The notes beneath the pieces were generated by a model, which was given only the letters and a program-made list of their open reading frames with translations, did no database searches and was not told where the DNA came from. A stretch of 64,000 bases of DNA from CAZQKE01 sp964593865 (GTDB taxonomy: Bacteria; Chloroflexota; Anaerolineae; JAAYZQ01), in contig CAZQKE010000120.1 of assembly GCA_964593865.1 (NCBI GenBank), forward strand, positions 4,268-68,267, given 5' to 3'. Positions 56,902 through 64,000 of the stretch are shown piece by piece. How positions within the stretch are numbered: position 1 is the first letter of the stretch; every line of letters begins with the position of its first letter. The translations under genes and the position numbers were made by a program.

Positions 56902-57084
56902 TTACCAACTTGATTTGACAACACCGGGGATCATCCCCTGGTTCGCCAACTCACGGAAGCAGATCCGGCACAAGCGGAAACGTCGCATATAGCCGCGGGG
57001 TCGCCCGCAGCGGATGCAGCGATTCCGCACCCGGGTCGGGTATTTGCGCCTTTTCTCTCGCACGATCATGCATTTCTTTGCCAC
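56902..57084 (-). CDS. rpsN: 30S ribosomal protein S14, type Z
   Basis: A 60-residue zinc-binding S14 with C23, C26, C39, C42 (CIRCGRPRGYMRRFRLCRIC) and the C-terminal MIPGVVKSSW. The Z form has its zinc site intact, so no zinc-independent copy is implied here. Confidence 0.98.
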   Translation of the reverse strand: MAKKCMIVREKRRKYPTRVRNRCIRCGRPRGYMRRFRLCRICFRELANQGMIPGVVKSSW

Positions 57085-57102
57085 GGATCCTCCCTCTATC
57101 CT

Positions 57103-57645
57103 CTAGCGTGCCTTGAAAGGCATTCCCAACAAACGCAGCAGGTGATAGCCCTCCTCATCGGTCTGGGCCGTGGTTACGATGGTAATCTCCATCCCCCGGA
57201 TTTTGTCAATTTTGTCGTAATCCACTTCGGGGAAGACCAACTGTTCGCGCAGCCCCAGGCTATAGTTCCCCCGCCCATCGAACGAATCGGGGGAAACACC
57301 CCGAAAGTCGCGCTGGCGCGGCAAAGCAATGTTGCACAGCCGGTCCAGAAAATCCCACATCCGATCACCCCGCAGGGTCACCTTGACGCCGATGGGATTG
57401 CCCGCCCGCAGTTTGAACCCGGCGATGGATTTGCGTGCTCGCGTGACGACGGGGCGTTGGCCGGTGATGACGCTGATGTCCCGCACCGCCGCGTCCAACG
57501 CTTTGGCATTCTGCAACGCCTCGCCCATGCCGATATTCACGACGATCTTTTCCAGACGTGGAACCTGCATCACGTTCTGGTATCCCAGTTCTTTTTGCAG
57601 AGCAGGTACGACCTGTTCGCGGTACAGTTCTTTCAACCTCGGCAT
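57103..57645 (-). CDS. rplE: 50S ribosomal protein L5
   Basis: A 180-residue L5 with LEKIVVNIGMGEALQNAK, ITGQRPVVTRARKSIAGFKLR, RGVSPDSFDGRGNYSLGLREQ and GMEITIVTTAQTDEEGYHLL. Forms the 5S RNP with L18 and 5S rRNA. Confidence 0.98.
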   Translation of the reverse strand: MPRLKELYREQVVPALQKELGYQNVMQVPRLEKIVVNIGMGEALQNAKALDAAVRDISVITGQRPVVTRARKSIAGFKLRAGNPIGVKVTLRGDRMWDFLDRLCNIALPRQRDFRGVSPDSFDGRGNYSLGLREQLVFPEVDYDKIDKIRGMEITIVTTAQTDEEGYHLLRLLGMPFKAR

Positions 57646-57664
57646 TTCCAGACTCCCTCACCAC

Positions 57665-58048
57665 CTAATCAATCGAGGCATCGCACTTTTTGCAGTAGCG
57701 GACCTTGCGCCCATCCTCAAAGCGGAAGCCGACCCGCGTCGCTTCTTTGCAGGAAGGGCAGACCAACATCACGTTTGAGATGTGAATCGGGGCCTCGCGT
57801 TCAATACGGCCCACCTGGGTACGGATGTCGCCGGTCCGGCGTTGGTGCTTGATGATCAGGTTGACTCCCTGGACGACTACCCGGTCCTTGTTTCGGTCGC
57901 GCCCCACACGGCGATGGCGGCGATCAATTTTGTAGCCGTGGATCACCCGGTGGACGGTCCCACGCAGTTTTTTGCCCTCTCGGCGGGCGGCTGCGGCATC
58001 CCGACCGACTCGGACCTCAACGGTGTCGCCTTTTTTGATCCGTTCCAT
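57665..58048 (-). CDS. rplX: 50S ribosomal protein L24
   Basis: A 127-residue L24. The N-terminal KOW motif contains KKGDTVEVRVGRDAA; the C-terminus carries CPSC ... YCKKC, a Cys4 set common in bacterial L24. An insertion-like basic stretch (about 38-60) makes it some 20 residues longer than the E. coli protein. Confidence 0.96.
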   Translation of the reverse strand: MERIKKGDTVEVRVGRDAAAARREGKKLRGTVHRVIHGYKIDRRHRRVGRDRNKDRVVVQGVNLIIKHQRRTGDIRTQVGRIEREAPIHISNVMLVCPSCKEATRVGFRFEDGRKVRYCKKCDASID

Positions 58049-58086
58049 CTTTCTCTCCCCAATGGCGCGTTACAGACGCCGCCCCG

Positions 58087-58455
58087 TCACAGGACCTCCG
58101 GCGCCAACGATACGATCTTCATAAATCCTTTTTCACGCAGTTCACGGGCCACCGGCCCAAAGATACGAGTGCCTTTGGGGTTCTTGGCCTGGTCCAGGAT
58201 GACGGCGGCGTTGTCATCAAATTTGATGTAGGATCCATCGCGGCGATGGACCTCCTTGGCGGTGCGCACGACGACGGCCCGCACCACATCCCCTTTTTTG
58301 ACCGAACCTCCCGGCGCCGCGCTCTTGACCGAAGCGATAATCACATCGCCTACGCTCCCATAGCGGCGCGTCGAGCCGCCCAAAACGCGGATACACAGGA
58401 TCTCTTTGCCACCGGTGTTATCGGCCACCTTGAGCCGGCTCTCCTGCTGAATCAT
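58087..58455 (-). CDS. rplN: 50S ribosomal protein L14
   Basis: A 122-residue L14 with MIQQESRLKVADNTGGKEILCIRVLGG at the start (listed in two overlapping family blocks), KGDVVRAVVVRT and RIFGPVARELREKGFMKIVSLAPEVL at the end. It contacts L19 and the 30S side. Confidence 0.97.
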   Translation of the reverse strand: MIQQESRLKVADNTGGKEILCIRVLGGSTRRYGSVGDVIIASVKSAAPGGSVKKGDVVRAVVVRTAKEVHRRDGSYIKFDDNAAVILDQAKNPKGTRIFGPVARELREKGFMKIVSLAPEVL

Positions 58456-58496
58456 TTCTTCCTCCCGATACAGACGCCTTCAGATGCCGATCCCGT

Positions 58497-58745
58497 TCAA
58501 GCCTGGTTCAAGATCTCGGTGACAACCCATCGTTTTTCCCGGCTCAAGGGACGGGATTCGGTGATGGCTACCAGGTCGCCGACCTGGCAGGCGTTGTCGG
58601 CGTCGTGGGCTTTGTATTTTTTGCGCGTGGCAATCACTTTGCCGTACAGTTTGTGCCGCCGCCGCCGTTCCACTTCAACGACGACGGTTTTATCCATCTT
58701 GTTGCTCAACACGCGGCCCACCAAGACCCTTCTTCGCTTTTTCAT
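58497..58745 (-). CDS. rpsQ: 30S ribosomal protein S17
   Basis: An 82-residue S17 with RRVLVGRVLSNKMDKTVVVEVER, YGKVIATRKKYKAHD and VGDLVAITESRPLSREKRWVV. Its start overlaps the rpmC stop by 4 nt. Confidence 0.97.
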   Translation of the reverse strand: MKKRRRVLVGRVLSNKMDKTVVVEVERRRRHKLYGKVIATRKKYKAHDADNACQVGDLVAITESRPLSREKRWVVTEILNQA

Positions 58746-58963
58746 GCTGCCCCCTGCATCCGTTGCTGTTCGGCTTCCAACTGCTTGGCCCGCAGGATGG
58801 TGTTCAGACGGGCGATCTCCCGCCGCATTTCCCGCAGGCGGGCATTGTTCTGCATCTGCCCAATGGAAAACTGGAAGCGCAGGTTGAACATCTCCGCATA
58901 GGCATCATCCAGCCTGGCCCGGATCTCTTCGGGTGACATCTCCCAGATCTGCCGTGCTTTCAT
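58742..58963 (-). CDS. rpmC: 50S ribosomal protein L29
   Basis: A 73-residue L29: two long helices with EMSPEEIRARLDDAYAEMFNLRFQ and RLREMRREIARLNTILRAKQLE. It lies at the exit-tunnel rim. It overlaps both neighbours by 4 nt. Confidence 0.97.
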   Translation of the reverse strand: MKARQIWEMSPEEIRARLDDAYAEMFNLRFQFSIGQMQNNARLREMRREIARLNTILRAKQLEAEQQRMQGAA

Positions 58964-59388
58964 CCTGCTCCTCCCACCGTATCCTGGCGGCGGACAAAAC
59001 GGGTTTTGATGGGCAATTTGTGAGAAGCCAAGCGCATGGCCTCCCGCGCAGCCTCTTCCTGGACGCCGGAGATCTCAAAGATCATGCGGCCCGGCTTGAC
59101 CACGGCTACCCAATATTCCACCGACCCTTTGCCCTTGCCCATACGGGTTTCGGCGGCACGGGCCGTCACCGGTTTATCGGGAAAGACGCGGATCCAGAGT
59201 TTCCCGCCGCGCTTGACATGGCGCACGATGGCCCGACGGGCCGCTTCGATCTGACGGCTGGTCATCCAGCACGGTTCCAACGCCTGTAAACCGTAATCGC
59301 CAAAGGCCAGGGTATTCCCCCGTCCCGCTTTGCCCTTCATCCGCCCACGATGCTGTTTTCGGTATTTCGTGCGTTTTGGCATTAACAT
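58960..59388 (-). CDS. rplP: 50S ribosomal protein L16
   Basis: A 142-residue L16 with LMPKRTKYRKQHRGRMKGKA, FGDYGLQALEPCWMTSRQIEAARRAI and GKGKGSVEYWVAVVKPGRMIFEI. An ATG two codons in is an alternative start. Confidence 0.97.
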   Translation of the reverse strand: MLMPKRTKYRKQHRGRMKGKAGRGNTLAFGDYGLQALEPCWMTSRQIEAARRAIVRHVKRGGKLWIRVFPDKPVTARAAETRMGKGKGSVEYWVAVVKPGRMIFEISGVQEEAAREAMRLASHKLPIKTRFVRRQDTVGGAG

Positions 59389-59420
59389 GATTCTTCCCTC
59401 TCGGTCGTGGTCCGCGCAGG

Positions 59421-60077
59421 TCAGGCGGCAGCGGCCTCTTTTTCGGGCAAGATGTCGCCCTTGTAAATCCAGACCTTGATGCCGATGCGTCCAAAGGTGG
59501 TCAACGCCTCGGCCTGGGCGTAATCAATGTCGGCCCGCAGGGTGTGGCGCGGAACCCGCCCCTGGCGGTCGGTTTCTTTGCGGGCCATCTCTGCCCCGTG
59601 CAGCCGCCCGGCGCATGTGACCATGGCCCCCTGCGCGCCAAAACGCATGGCCCGTTGGACCGCCTGTTTCATGGCCCGTTTGTAGGAGATGCGCCGTTCA
59701 ATCTGCTGGGCGATACTTTCGGCCACCAAGTAGGCATCCAGTTCCGGTCGCTCAACCTCTTCCACGTCCACATGGACCTTCTTCCCGGTCATGGCCTCCA
59801 GCTTCTTGCGCAAGGCGTTGACGCTGGCCCCCTTGCGCCCGATGACGACTCCCGGTTTGGCGGTCCAGATCTTGACCGACACCTGTTTGGCCCTGGGGAA
59901 ACGCTCAATCTCAATGTTGGAGATGCCTGCATGACCCAGGTCATCACGGATCAGTTTGCGGATGCGCAGGTCTTCTTCCAACAGGTCCGCGTATTCTTCT
60001 TTCTCGGCATACCAGCGAGCCTTCCAGTCGCGGATGTACCCCAACCGAAAGCCGTATGGATGTACTTTTCGCCCCAT
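59421..60077 (-). CDS. rpsC: 30S ribosomal protein S3
   Basis: A 218-residue S3 with MGRKVHPYGFRLGYIRDWKARWYA, the KH domain containing GVVIGRKGASVNALRKKLE, and GRLHGAEMARKETDRQGRVPRHTLRADIDYA. Lines the mRNA entry channel. Confidence 0.98.
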   Translation of the reverse strand: MGRKVHPYGFRLGYIRDWKARWYAEKEEYADLLEEDLRIRKLIRDDLGHAGISNIEIERFPRAKQVSVKIWTAKPGVVIGRKGASVNALRKKLEAMTGKKVHVDVEEVERPELDAYLVAESIAQQIERRISYKRAMKQAVQRAMRFGAQGAMVTCAGRLHGAEMARKETDRQGRVPRHTLRADIDYAQAEALTTFGRIGIKVWIYKGDILPEKEAAAA

Positions 60078-60088
60078 GCAATTCCCCC

Positions 60089-60454
60089 TTAGTAGTATTC
60101 TGCCGGTGTCCGTTCGCGCAGCACCACGTTGATATGAGCCGACCGCCTGCGGATCGGTTTGAAACGGCCCCGCGCTCCAAAGCGACGCCAGCGGCGCGTC
60201 GGCCCTTCATCCGCCGAAATTTCGGCGATGTACAGGTCCTCCGGGTCCATGCCAAAGTTGTTCTCGGCATTGGCCACCGCCGACTTGATCAACTTGTAGA
60301 CCGGCTTGGCCGCCCGATGGGGCAGCAGCCGCAAGACATTCATCGCTTCCAGAGCATCCATACCCCGCACCAGGTCAATGACCAAGCGCACTTTGCGGGC
60401 TGAATGCGGCACATACCGGTTCTGTGCCCGGACCTCGAACCCGAAATCCTCCAT
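60089..60454 (-). CDS. rplV: 50S ribosomal protein L22
   Basis: A 121-residue L22 with ARKVRLVIDLVRGMDALEAMNVL, AVANAENNFGMDPEDLYIAEI and a beta-hairpin region rich in Arg that lines the exit tunnel. Confidence 0.97.
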   Translation of the reverse strand: MEDFGFEVRAQNRYVPHSARKVRLVIDLVRGMDALEAMNVLRLLPHRAAKPVYKLIKSAVANAENNFGMDPEDLYIAEISADEGPTRRWRRFGARGRFKPIRRRSAHINVVLRERTPAEYY

Positions 60455-60468
60455 GTCGCCCCCCTCGC

Positions 60469-60759
60469 CTATTTCTTCCGCGCCCGGGTTTTGCGCTCCT
60501 TTTTGGTGTGGCCCCGGAAGGTGCGGGTCGGCGCAAATTCGCCCAGTTTATGGCCCACCATGTTCTCGCTGATGTAGATGGGTACATGACGCCGACCGTC
60601 GTGGACGGCGATGGTGTGGCCCACCATCTGGGGAAAGATGGTCGAAGCCCGCGACCAGGTTTTGATCGGTCGCTTGGGCACACCGGGTCGGTTCATCTCT
60701 TCAATCCGTCGCAACAGCTTGGGATCAACAAACGGTCCCTTCTTCAACGATCTGGACAT
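60469..60759 (-). CDS. rpsS: 30S ribosomal protein S19
   Basis: A 96-residue S19 starting MSRSLKKGPFVDPKLLRRIEE (family N-terminus), with IFPQMVGHTIAVHDGRRHVPIYI and HKLGEFAPTRTFRGH. AGGAGG lies 6 nt before the ATG. Confidence 0.98.
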   Translation of the reverse strand: MSRSLKKGPFVDPKLLRRIEEMNRPGVPKRPIKTWSRASTIFPQMVGHTIAVHDGRRHVPIYISENMVGHKLGEFAPTRTFRGHTKKERKTRARKK

Positions 60760-60769
60760 CCCCCACCTC

Positions 60770-61606
60770 CTAACGCCGCTTCTTGCCCCGCCGCCGGACG
60801 ATCCACTTGTCTGTAGCCTTGTTGCGCCGCGTCTTTTTGCCCAGGGTAGGCTTGCCCCACGGCGATTTAGGGCCGGGCATCCCGATAGGCGCACGCCCCT
60901 CACCACCGCCGTGGGGGTGGGAAGCCGGATCCATGGCCGAACCGCGCACCGTAGGCCGAAAGCCCAACCAGCGCTTGCGCCCGGCTTTGCCCAGTTTGAT
61001 GTTGCCGTGGTCGGTGTTACCCACCTGGCCGATGGTAGCCATGCACTGGACGTTGATCAGCCGCACTTCGCCGGAAGGCAAGCGGACATGGGCATAGCGG
61101 CCCTCCTTTGCCAGCAACTGGGCCGATGTGCCTGCTGCCCGCACCAACTGCCCCCCTTTGCCGATGTGCAATTCAATGTTGTGGATGGTCGTCCCGACGG
61201 GGATGTTGGCAATGGGCAGAGCGTTGCCTACCCGGATCTCGGCCTCCGGCCCGGACATGACCACGTCACCGACCATGAGGCCCAAGGGGGCAATGATATA
61301 CCGTTTCTCACCATCGGCGTAGGTGATCAGGGCGATCCTGGCCGAGCGGTTAGGGTCGTACTCAATAGATGTCACCCGGCCGGGGATGCCCACTTTGTCA
61401 CGCTTGAAATCAATCACCCGGTAGCGGCGTTTGTGGCCACCGCCGCGGTGACGCACGGTAATCTTGCCCCGAAAATTCCGCCCCGCTTTTTTCTTGAGCG
61501 GTCGCAACAGCGATTTTTCCGGCCGGGAACGGGTGATCTCTTCAAAGGTTGAAACGCTCATCCCCCGTCGCCCCGGCGACGTTGGCTTATAGACTTTGAT
61601 CGGCAT
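60770..61606 (-). CDS. rplB: 50S ribosomal protein L2
   Basis: A 278-residue L2. RNA-binding segments GRNFRGKITVRHRGGGHKRRYR and the C-terminal SAMDPASHPHGGGEGRAPIG, with the functionally important His in the HPHGGGEG loop, are intact. The tail ends in RRRGKKRR. Confidence 0.98.
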   Translation of the reverse strand: MPIKVYKPTSPGRRGMSVSTFEEITRSRPEKSLLRPLKKKAGRNFRGKITVRHRGGGHKRRYRVIDFKRDKVGIPGRVTSIEYDPNRSARIALITYADGEKRYIIAPLGLMVGDVVMSGPEAEIRVGNALPIANIPVGTTIHNIELHIGKGGQLVRAAGTSAQLLAKEGRYAHVRLPSGEVRLINVQCMATIGQVGNTDHGNIKLGKAGRKRWLGFRPTVRGSAMDPASHPHGGGEGRAPIGMPGPKSPWGKPTLGKKTRRNKATDKWIVRRRGKKRR

Positions 61607-61608
61607 CT

Positions 61609-61899
61609 CTAAATCCCCTCAAAGAACTCCTGGATCCGCTCGCCGGGAGCCAACGTGACCACGGCCCGCTTCCAAGCCGGTCGGGTAATGACCTCCTTGC
61701 GCCCCACCCTGCGCTTGCGGGGTTTCATGTTCATCGTGTTGACGGCCACCACCCGCACGTCAAAGATCGTCTCCACCGCCTCTTTGATCTGGTGTTTGTT
61801 GGCCCGGCGATCCACCTCAAAGACATACTGGTTGTTATCGCGCTGCAGGTCCGATTTTTCGGTCAAGATGGGTCGTTTGAGAACCTGGTAAACGTTCAT
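61609..61899 (-). CDS. rplW: 50S ribosomal protein L23
   Basis: A 96-residue L23 with VLKRPILTEKSDLQRDNNQYVFEVDRRANKHQIKEAVE (family N-terminal half) and VNTMNMKPRKRRVGR. Docking site for trigger factor and SRP at the tunnel exit. Confidence 0.97.
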   Translation of the reverse strand: MNVYQVLKRPILTEKSDLQRDNNQYVFEVDRRANKHQIKEAVETIFDVRVVAVNTMNMKPRKRRVGRKEVITRPAWKRAVVTLAPGERIQEFFEGI

Positions 61900-61910
61900 C
61901 GTCCCTCCCT

Positions 61911-62540
61911 TCAGGCCGCTTGCCCCAGGAACCCTTCGATGACCTGCAAAGAGGCCAAAGGGACAATCAGGCGGTCATATTTGAGCAGATCGCGCACGTT
62001 CAGGTACCGGGCTACCAACGTCCGCACCTGGGGCAGGTTGCGCACAGAGCGCAGGATGATCTCGTCAGGCTGGGGTAGCAGGATCAAAGCCGATGTCTCA
62101 ATATCCAGGTTGCGAAGGATTTCTTTGATCCGCTTCGTTTTGGGTTCGGCCATCTCCAGCGCATCCAACACGATGATCTGACCATCGGCAGCCTTGACCG
62201 AAAGGGCGGAACGCAACGCCTGACGACGCATCTTGCGCGGCATCTTTTGCCGGTAGCTGCGAGGCTGCGGCCCGAAAACGGTCCCGCCGCCACGCCACTG
62301 GGGCGCACGAATGGACCCCTGTCGGGCGCGGCCTGTTCCCTTCTGCCGCCACGGTTTGCGACCGCCGCCGCGCACCTGGCCCCGCGTCTTCGTTTTGTGC
62401 GTCCCCAAGCGGGCGTTGGCCAGCTGGCGCACCAAAGCTTGGTGCATCAACGCCTCGTTGATCGGCACGGCAAAGATGTCGTCCCGCAATTCGGTTTCGC
62501 TCACCTGCTCGCCTTGCACGTTATACACAGGCACTTGCAT
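61911..62540 (-). CDS. rplD: 50S ribosomal protein L4
   Basis: A 209-residue L4 starting MQVPVYNVQGEQV. The tunnel loop has TRGQVRGGGRKPWRQKGTGRARQGS and RGGGTVFGPQPRSY. L4 is often the autogenous regulator of S10 operons. A 160-nt gap to rplC holds no gene. Confidence 0.97.
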   Translation of the reverse strand: MQVPVYNVQGEQVSETELRDDIFAVPINEALMHQALVRQLANARLGTHKTKTRGQVRGGGRKPWRQKGTGRARQGSIRAPQWRGGGTVFGPQPRSYRQKMPRKMRRQALRSALSVKAADGQIIVLDALEMAEPKTKRIKEILRNLDIETSALILLPQPDEIILRSVRNLPQVRTLVARYLNVRDLLKYDRLIVPLASLQVIEGFLGQAA

Positions 62541-62700
62541 TTGCCACCACTCCGTAATCAGGTTACAGCCGATGATTGTAGCCAACAGGCGATTCGACGC
62601 TCCCCCGCCCGGCCCGGATACGCTCCGATTCCGGGCCACCGGACCGCGAGCCGGTGGGAGCGACGTGGAAACGTCTACCCGCTTGCTACAACCTACGGCT

Positions 62701-63360
62701 TTACTTTCGTGTTTTCTTGGCCAGGGTTGTCTTGCGAGCCTGGCGGATGATCAGTAAGCCGTTTTTCGCTCCCGGCACTGCCCCCCGCACGACCAGAAGG
62801 TTCCGCTCCGGATCCACCATTTCCACTTTCAGGCCCTGGATCGTAACCCGCTTTCCACCCATGCGCCCTGCCATCCGCTTGCCCTTGAACACCCGTCCCG
62901 GTGTGTAGCAAGCACCGATGGAACCCGGTGCCCGGTGGCGATCCGACTGGCCGTGGGTTTTCGGCCCACCGCCAAAGCCGTGACGTTTGACGACACCGGC
63001 GAACCCCCGCCCTTTGGAGATACCGGTGACATCTACATACTCGCCTTCCTCAAAGAGGTCCACGGTGATCTTTTGGCCCTCTTGATAAGAGGCAATGTCC
63101 TCCTCGCCCATGCGGATCTCGCGCAGGTAGCGAAGAGGCGGCAGGTTGTTTTTCCGCAGGTGCTGGAGACGCGGCTTGTTCAAACGCTTGGGCTTGACCT
63201 CTTCAAAGCCCAGCTGAATAGCCGTGTATCCATCCCGATCCCTTGTTTTGACCTGGGCCACGTAACAGGGGCCAGCTTCGATGACCGTAACCGGGATGAC
63301 CTCACCACGCTCGTCAAAGATCTGGGTCATCCCGACCTTCTTGCCGAGAATGCCTTTCAT
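62701..63360 (-). CDS. rplC: 50S ribosomal protein L3
   Basis: A 219-residue L3 with GILGKKVGMTQIFDERGEVIPVTVIEAGPC, DVTGISKGRGFAGVVKRHGFGGGPKTHG and RMGGKRVTIQGLKV. The 143-nt gap to rpsJ may be a leader but no structure is clear. Confidence 0.98.
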   Translation of the reverse strand: MKGILGKKVGMTQIFDERGEVIPVTVIEAGPCYVAQVKTRDRDGYTAIQLGFEEVKPKRLNKPRLQHLRKNNLPPLRYLREIRMGEEDIASYQEGQKITVDLFEEGEYVDVTGISKGRGFAGVVKRHGFGGGPKTHGQSDRHRAPGSIGACYTPGRVFKGKRMAGRMGGKRVTIQGLKVEMVDPERNLLVVRGAVPGAKNGLLIIRQARKTTLAKKTRK

Positions 63361-63503
63361 ACCCTATCCTCCTGGGACTGTCGGGCTAGGCAGGCCCGCA
63401 TCATCCCCGCCCGGCTTGCAGTTTGCGGGCTACTTTTGCCCTGCACTTGCAAACCGGACAACGATCTGTCTACGTGCGGCTTGGGCCGACGGCCTGCCGA
63501 CGT

Positions 63504-63812
63504 CTACAGTTTCACTTCTATTTCCACACCGGCCGGCAGTTGCAGGTGCACCAGTTGATCAACAGTCTTGGATCCCGGCTCCAATACGTCAATCAGACGC
63601 TTGTGGGTGCGGATTTCAAACTGTTCTCTGGAGTCTTTGTCAATGAACGGCGACCGGATGACGGTGAACTTTTCAATGCGCGTAGGCAAGGGGACCGGCC
63701 CTATCACCTGCGCACCGGTGCGTTCCGCAGCCTCCACGATCTGCCGCGCCGATTGATCGAGTACCCGGTGATCGAAAGACTTGAGGCGAATCCTGATCTT
63801 CTGCTTGGCCAT
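63504..63812 (-). CDS. rpsJ: 30S ribosomal protein S10
   Basis: A 102-residue S10 with QKIRIRLKSFDHRVLDQSARQIVE, GPVPLPTRIEKFTVIRSPFIDKDSREQFEIRTHKRLIDV (in family order). Also the NusE partner in transcription antitermination. It is 19 nt after tuf. Confidence 0.98.
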   Translation of the reverse strand: MAKQKIRIRLKSFDHRVLDQSARQIVEAAERTGAQVIGPVPLPTRIEKFTVIRSPFIDKDSREQFEIRTHKRLIDVLEPGSKTVDQLVHLQLPAGVEIEVKL

Positions 63813-63831
63813 GCTTTCCTCTTGCGGCTAA

Positions 63832-64000
63832 TTATTCAATGATCTTGGTGATGACACCGGAACCAACCGTCCGCCCTCCCTCTCGGATGGCAAACCGCGA
63901 CCCCGCCTCCAACGCCACCGGCACAATCAACTTGACACGAAACGTCGCATTGTCCCCAGGCATCACCATCTCCACTCCCTCCGGCAACTCAATGCTCCCC
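63832..64000 (-). CDS. tuf: Elongation factor Tu, C-terminal fragment (cut by window edge)
   Basis: The last 55 codons of tuf, reading from the window edge: GSIELPEGVEMVMPGDNA, then the final REGGRTVGSGVITKIIE. The gene continues to the right, beyond the window. Placed directly before rpsJ, as in the classical str-S10 junction. Confidence 0.97.
   Translation of the reverse strand, partial: GSIELPEGVEMVMPGDNATFRVKLIVPVALEAGSRFAIREGGRTVGSGVITKIIE

Noticed and set aside
57665..58048. Cys4 motif in L24 as a novelty
   Set aside because: A C-terminal Cys4 set occurs in L24 of many bacteria.

Overview
The window (about 60% G+C by eye) is bacterial chromosome. It ends in an almost complete S10-spc-alpha ribosomal cluster on the minus strand. 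The rest is metabolic and metal-handling genes of an anaerobic or microaerobic lifestyle: oxygen-binding diiron MBL protein, rubrerythrin-like protein, ferredoxins, MinD/NifX cluster, radical SAM enzymes and a selenoprotein. Gene content, frequent TTG starts, PT-rich lipoprotein linkers and intergenic repeat style suggest Chloroflexota (Anaerolineae-like); this taxonomic call is inference only.

Layout. 1-3.3 kb: minus-strand operon of a diiron MBL-fold protein, a PAS sensor kinase and a receiver. 3.6-7.4 kb: three genes for a complex-I/Mrp-like proton-translocating membrane module without catalytic subunits. 7.6-8.0 kb: rubrerythrin-like protein. 8.0-13.7 kb: minus-strand operon EtfB-EtfA-acyl-CoA dehydrogenase-HicB-like-RNase J. 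14.2-27.2 kb: a divergent locus around a GntR regulator. The minus arm encodes a threonine-synthase-like enzyme, a membrane protein, a PLP beta-family enzyme, two carbamoyltransferases and carbamate kinase. The plus arm encodes a BMP-type (nucleoside-like) ABC importer. Near-consensus promoters drive both arms; together they suggest uptake and fermentative breakdown of a ureido or carbamoyl compound with ATP made by carbamate kinase.

27.4-37.5 kb: a PadR-headed cluster of Mrp/MinD ATPases (two with inserted ferredoxin domains), NifX-like proteins, a zinc-ribbon protein, a CDF transporter fused to NifX, CooT-like and DUF59 proteins and ferredoxins. It resembles the ORP (orange protein) clusters of strict anaerobes. 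Inside it is a peroxiredoxin whose catalytic Cys codon is TGA, followed by a perfect hairpin at bacterial SECIS distance: a probable selenocysteine peroxiredoxin. A HEPN/MNT toxin-antitoxin-like pair is inserted in the opposite direction.

37.5-46 kb: a membrane protein, a DUF1786 actin-like ATPase with QueG, a lipoprotein, a PqqD plus two radical SAM/SPASM genes resembling part of the SynChlorMet cassette, and a membrane-anchored LuxR-Kelch regulator. 46.3-64 kb: tuf (partial)-rpsJ-rplC-rplD-rplW-rplB-rpsS-rplV-rpsC-rplP-rpmC-rpsQ-rplN-rplX-rplE-rpsN-rpsH-rplF-rplR-rpsE-rpmD-rplO-secY-adk-map-rpmJ-rpsM-rpsK-rpsD-rpoA-rplQ-truA-rplM-rpsI, with infA absent. No tRNA, rRNA, CRISPR array or transposase was recognised.
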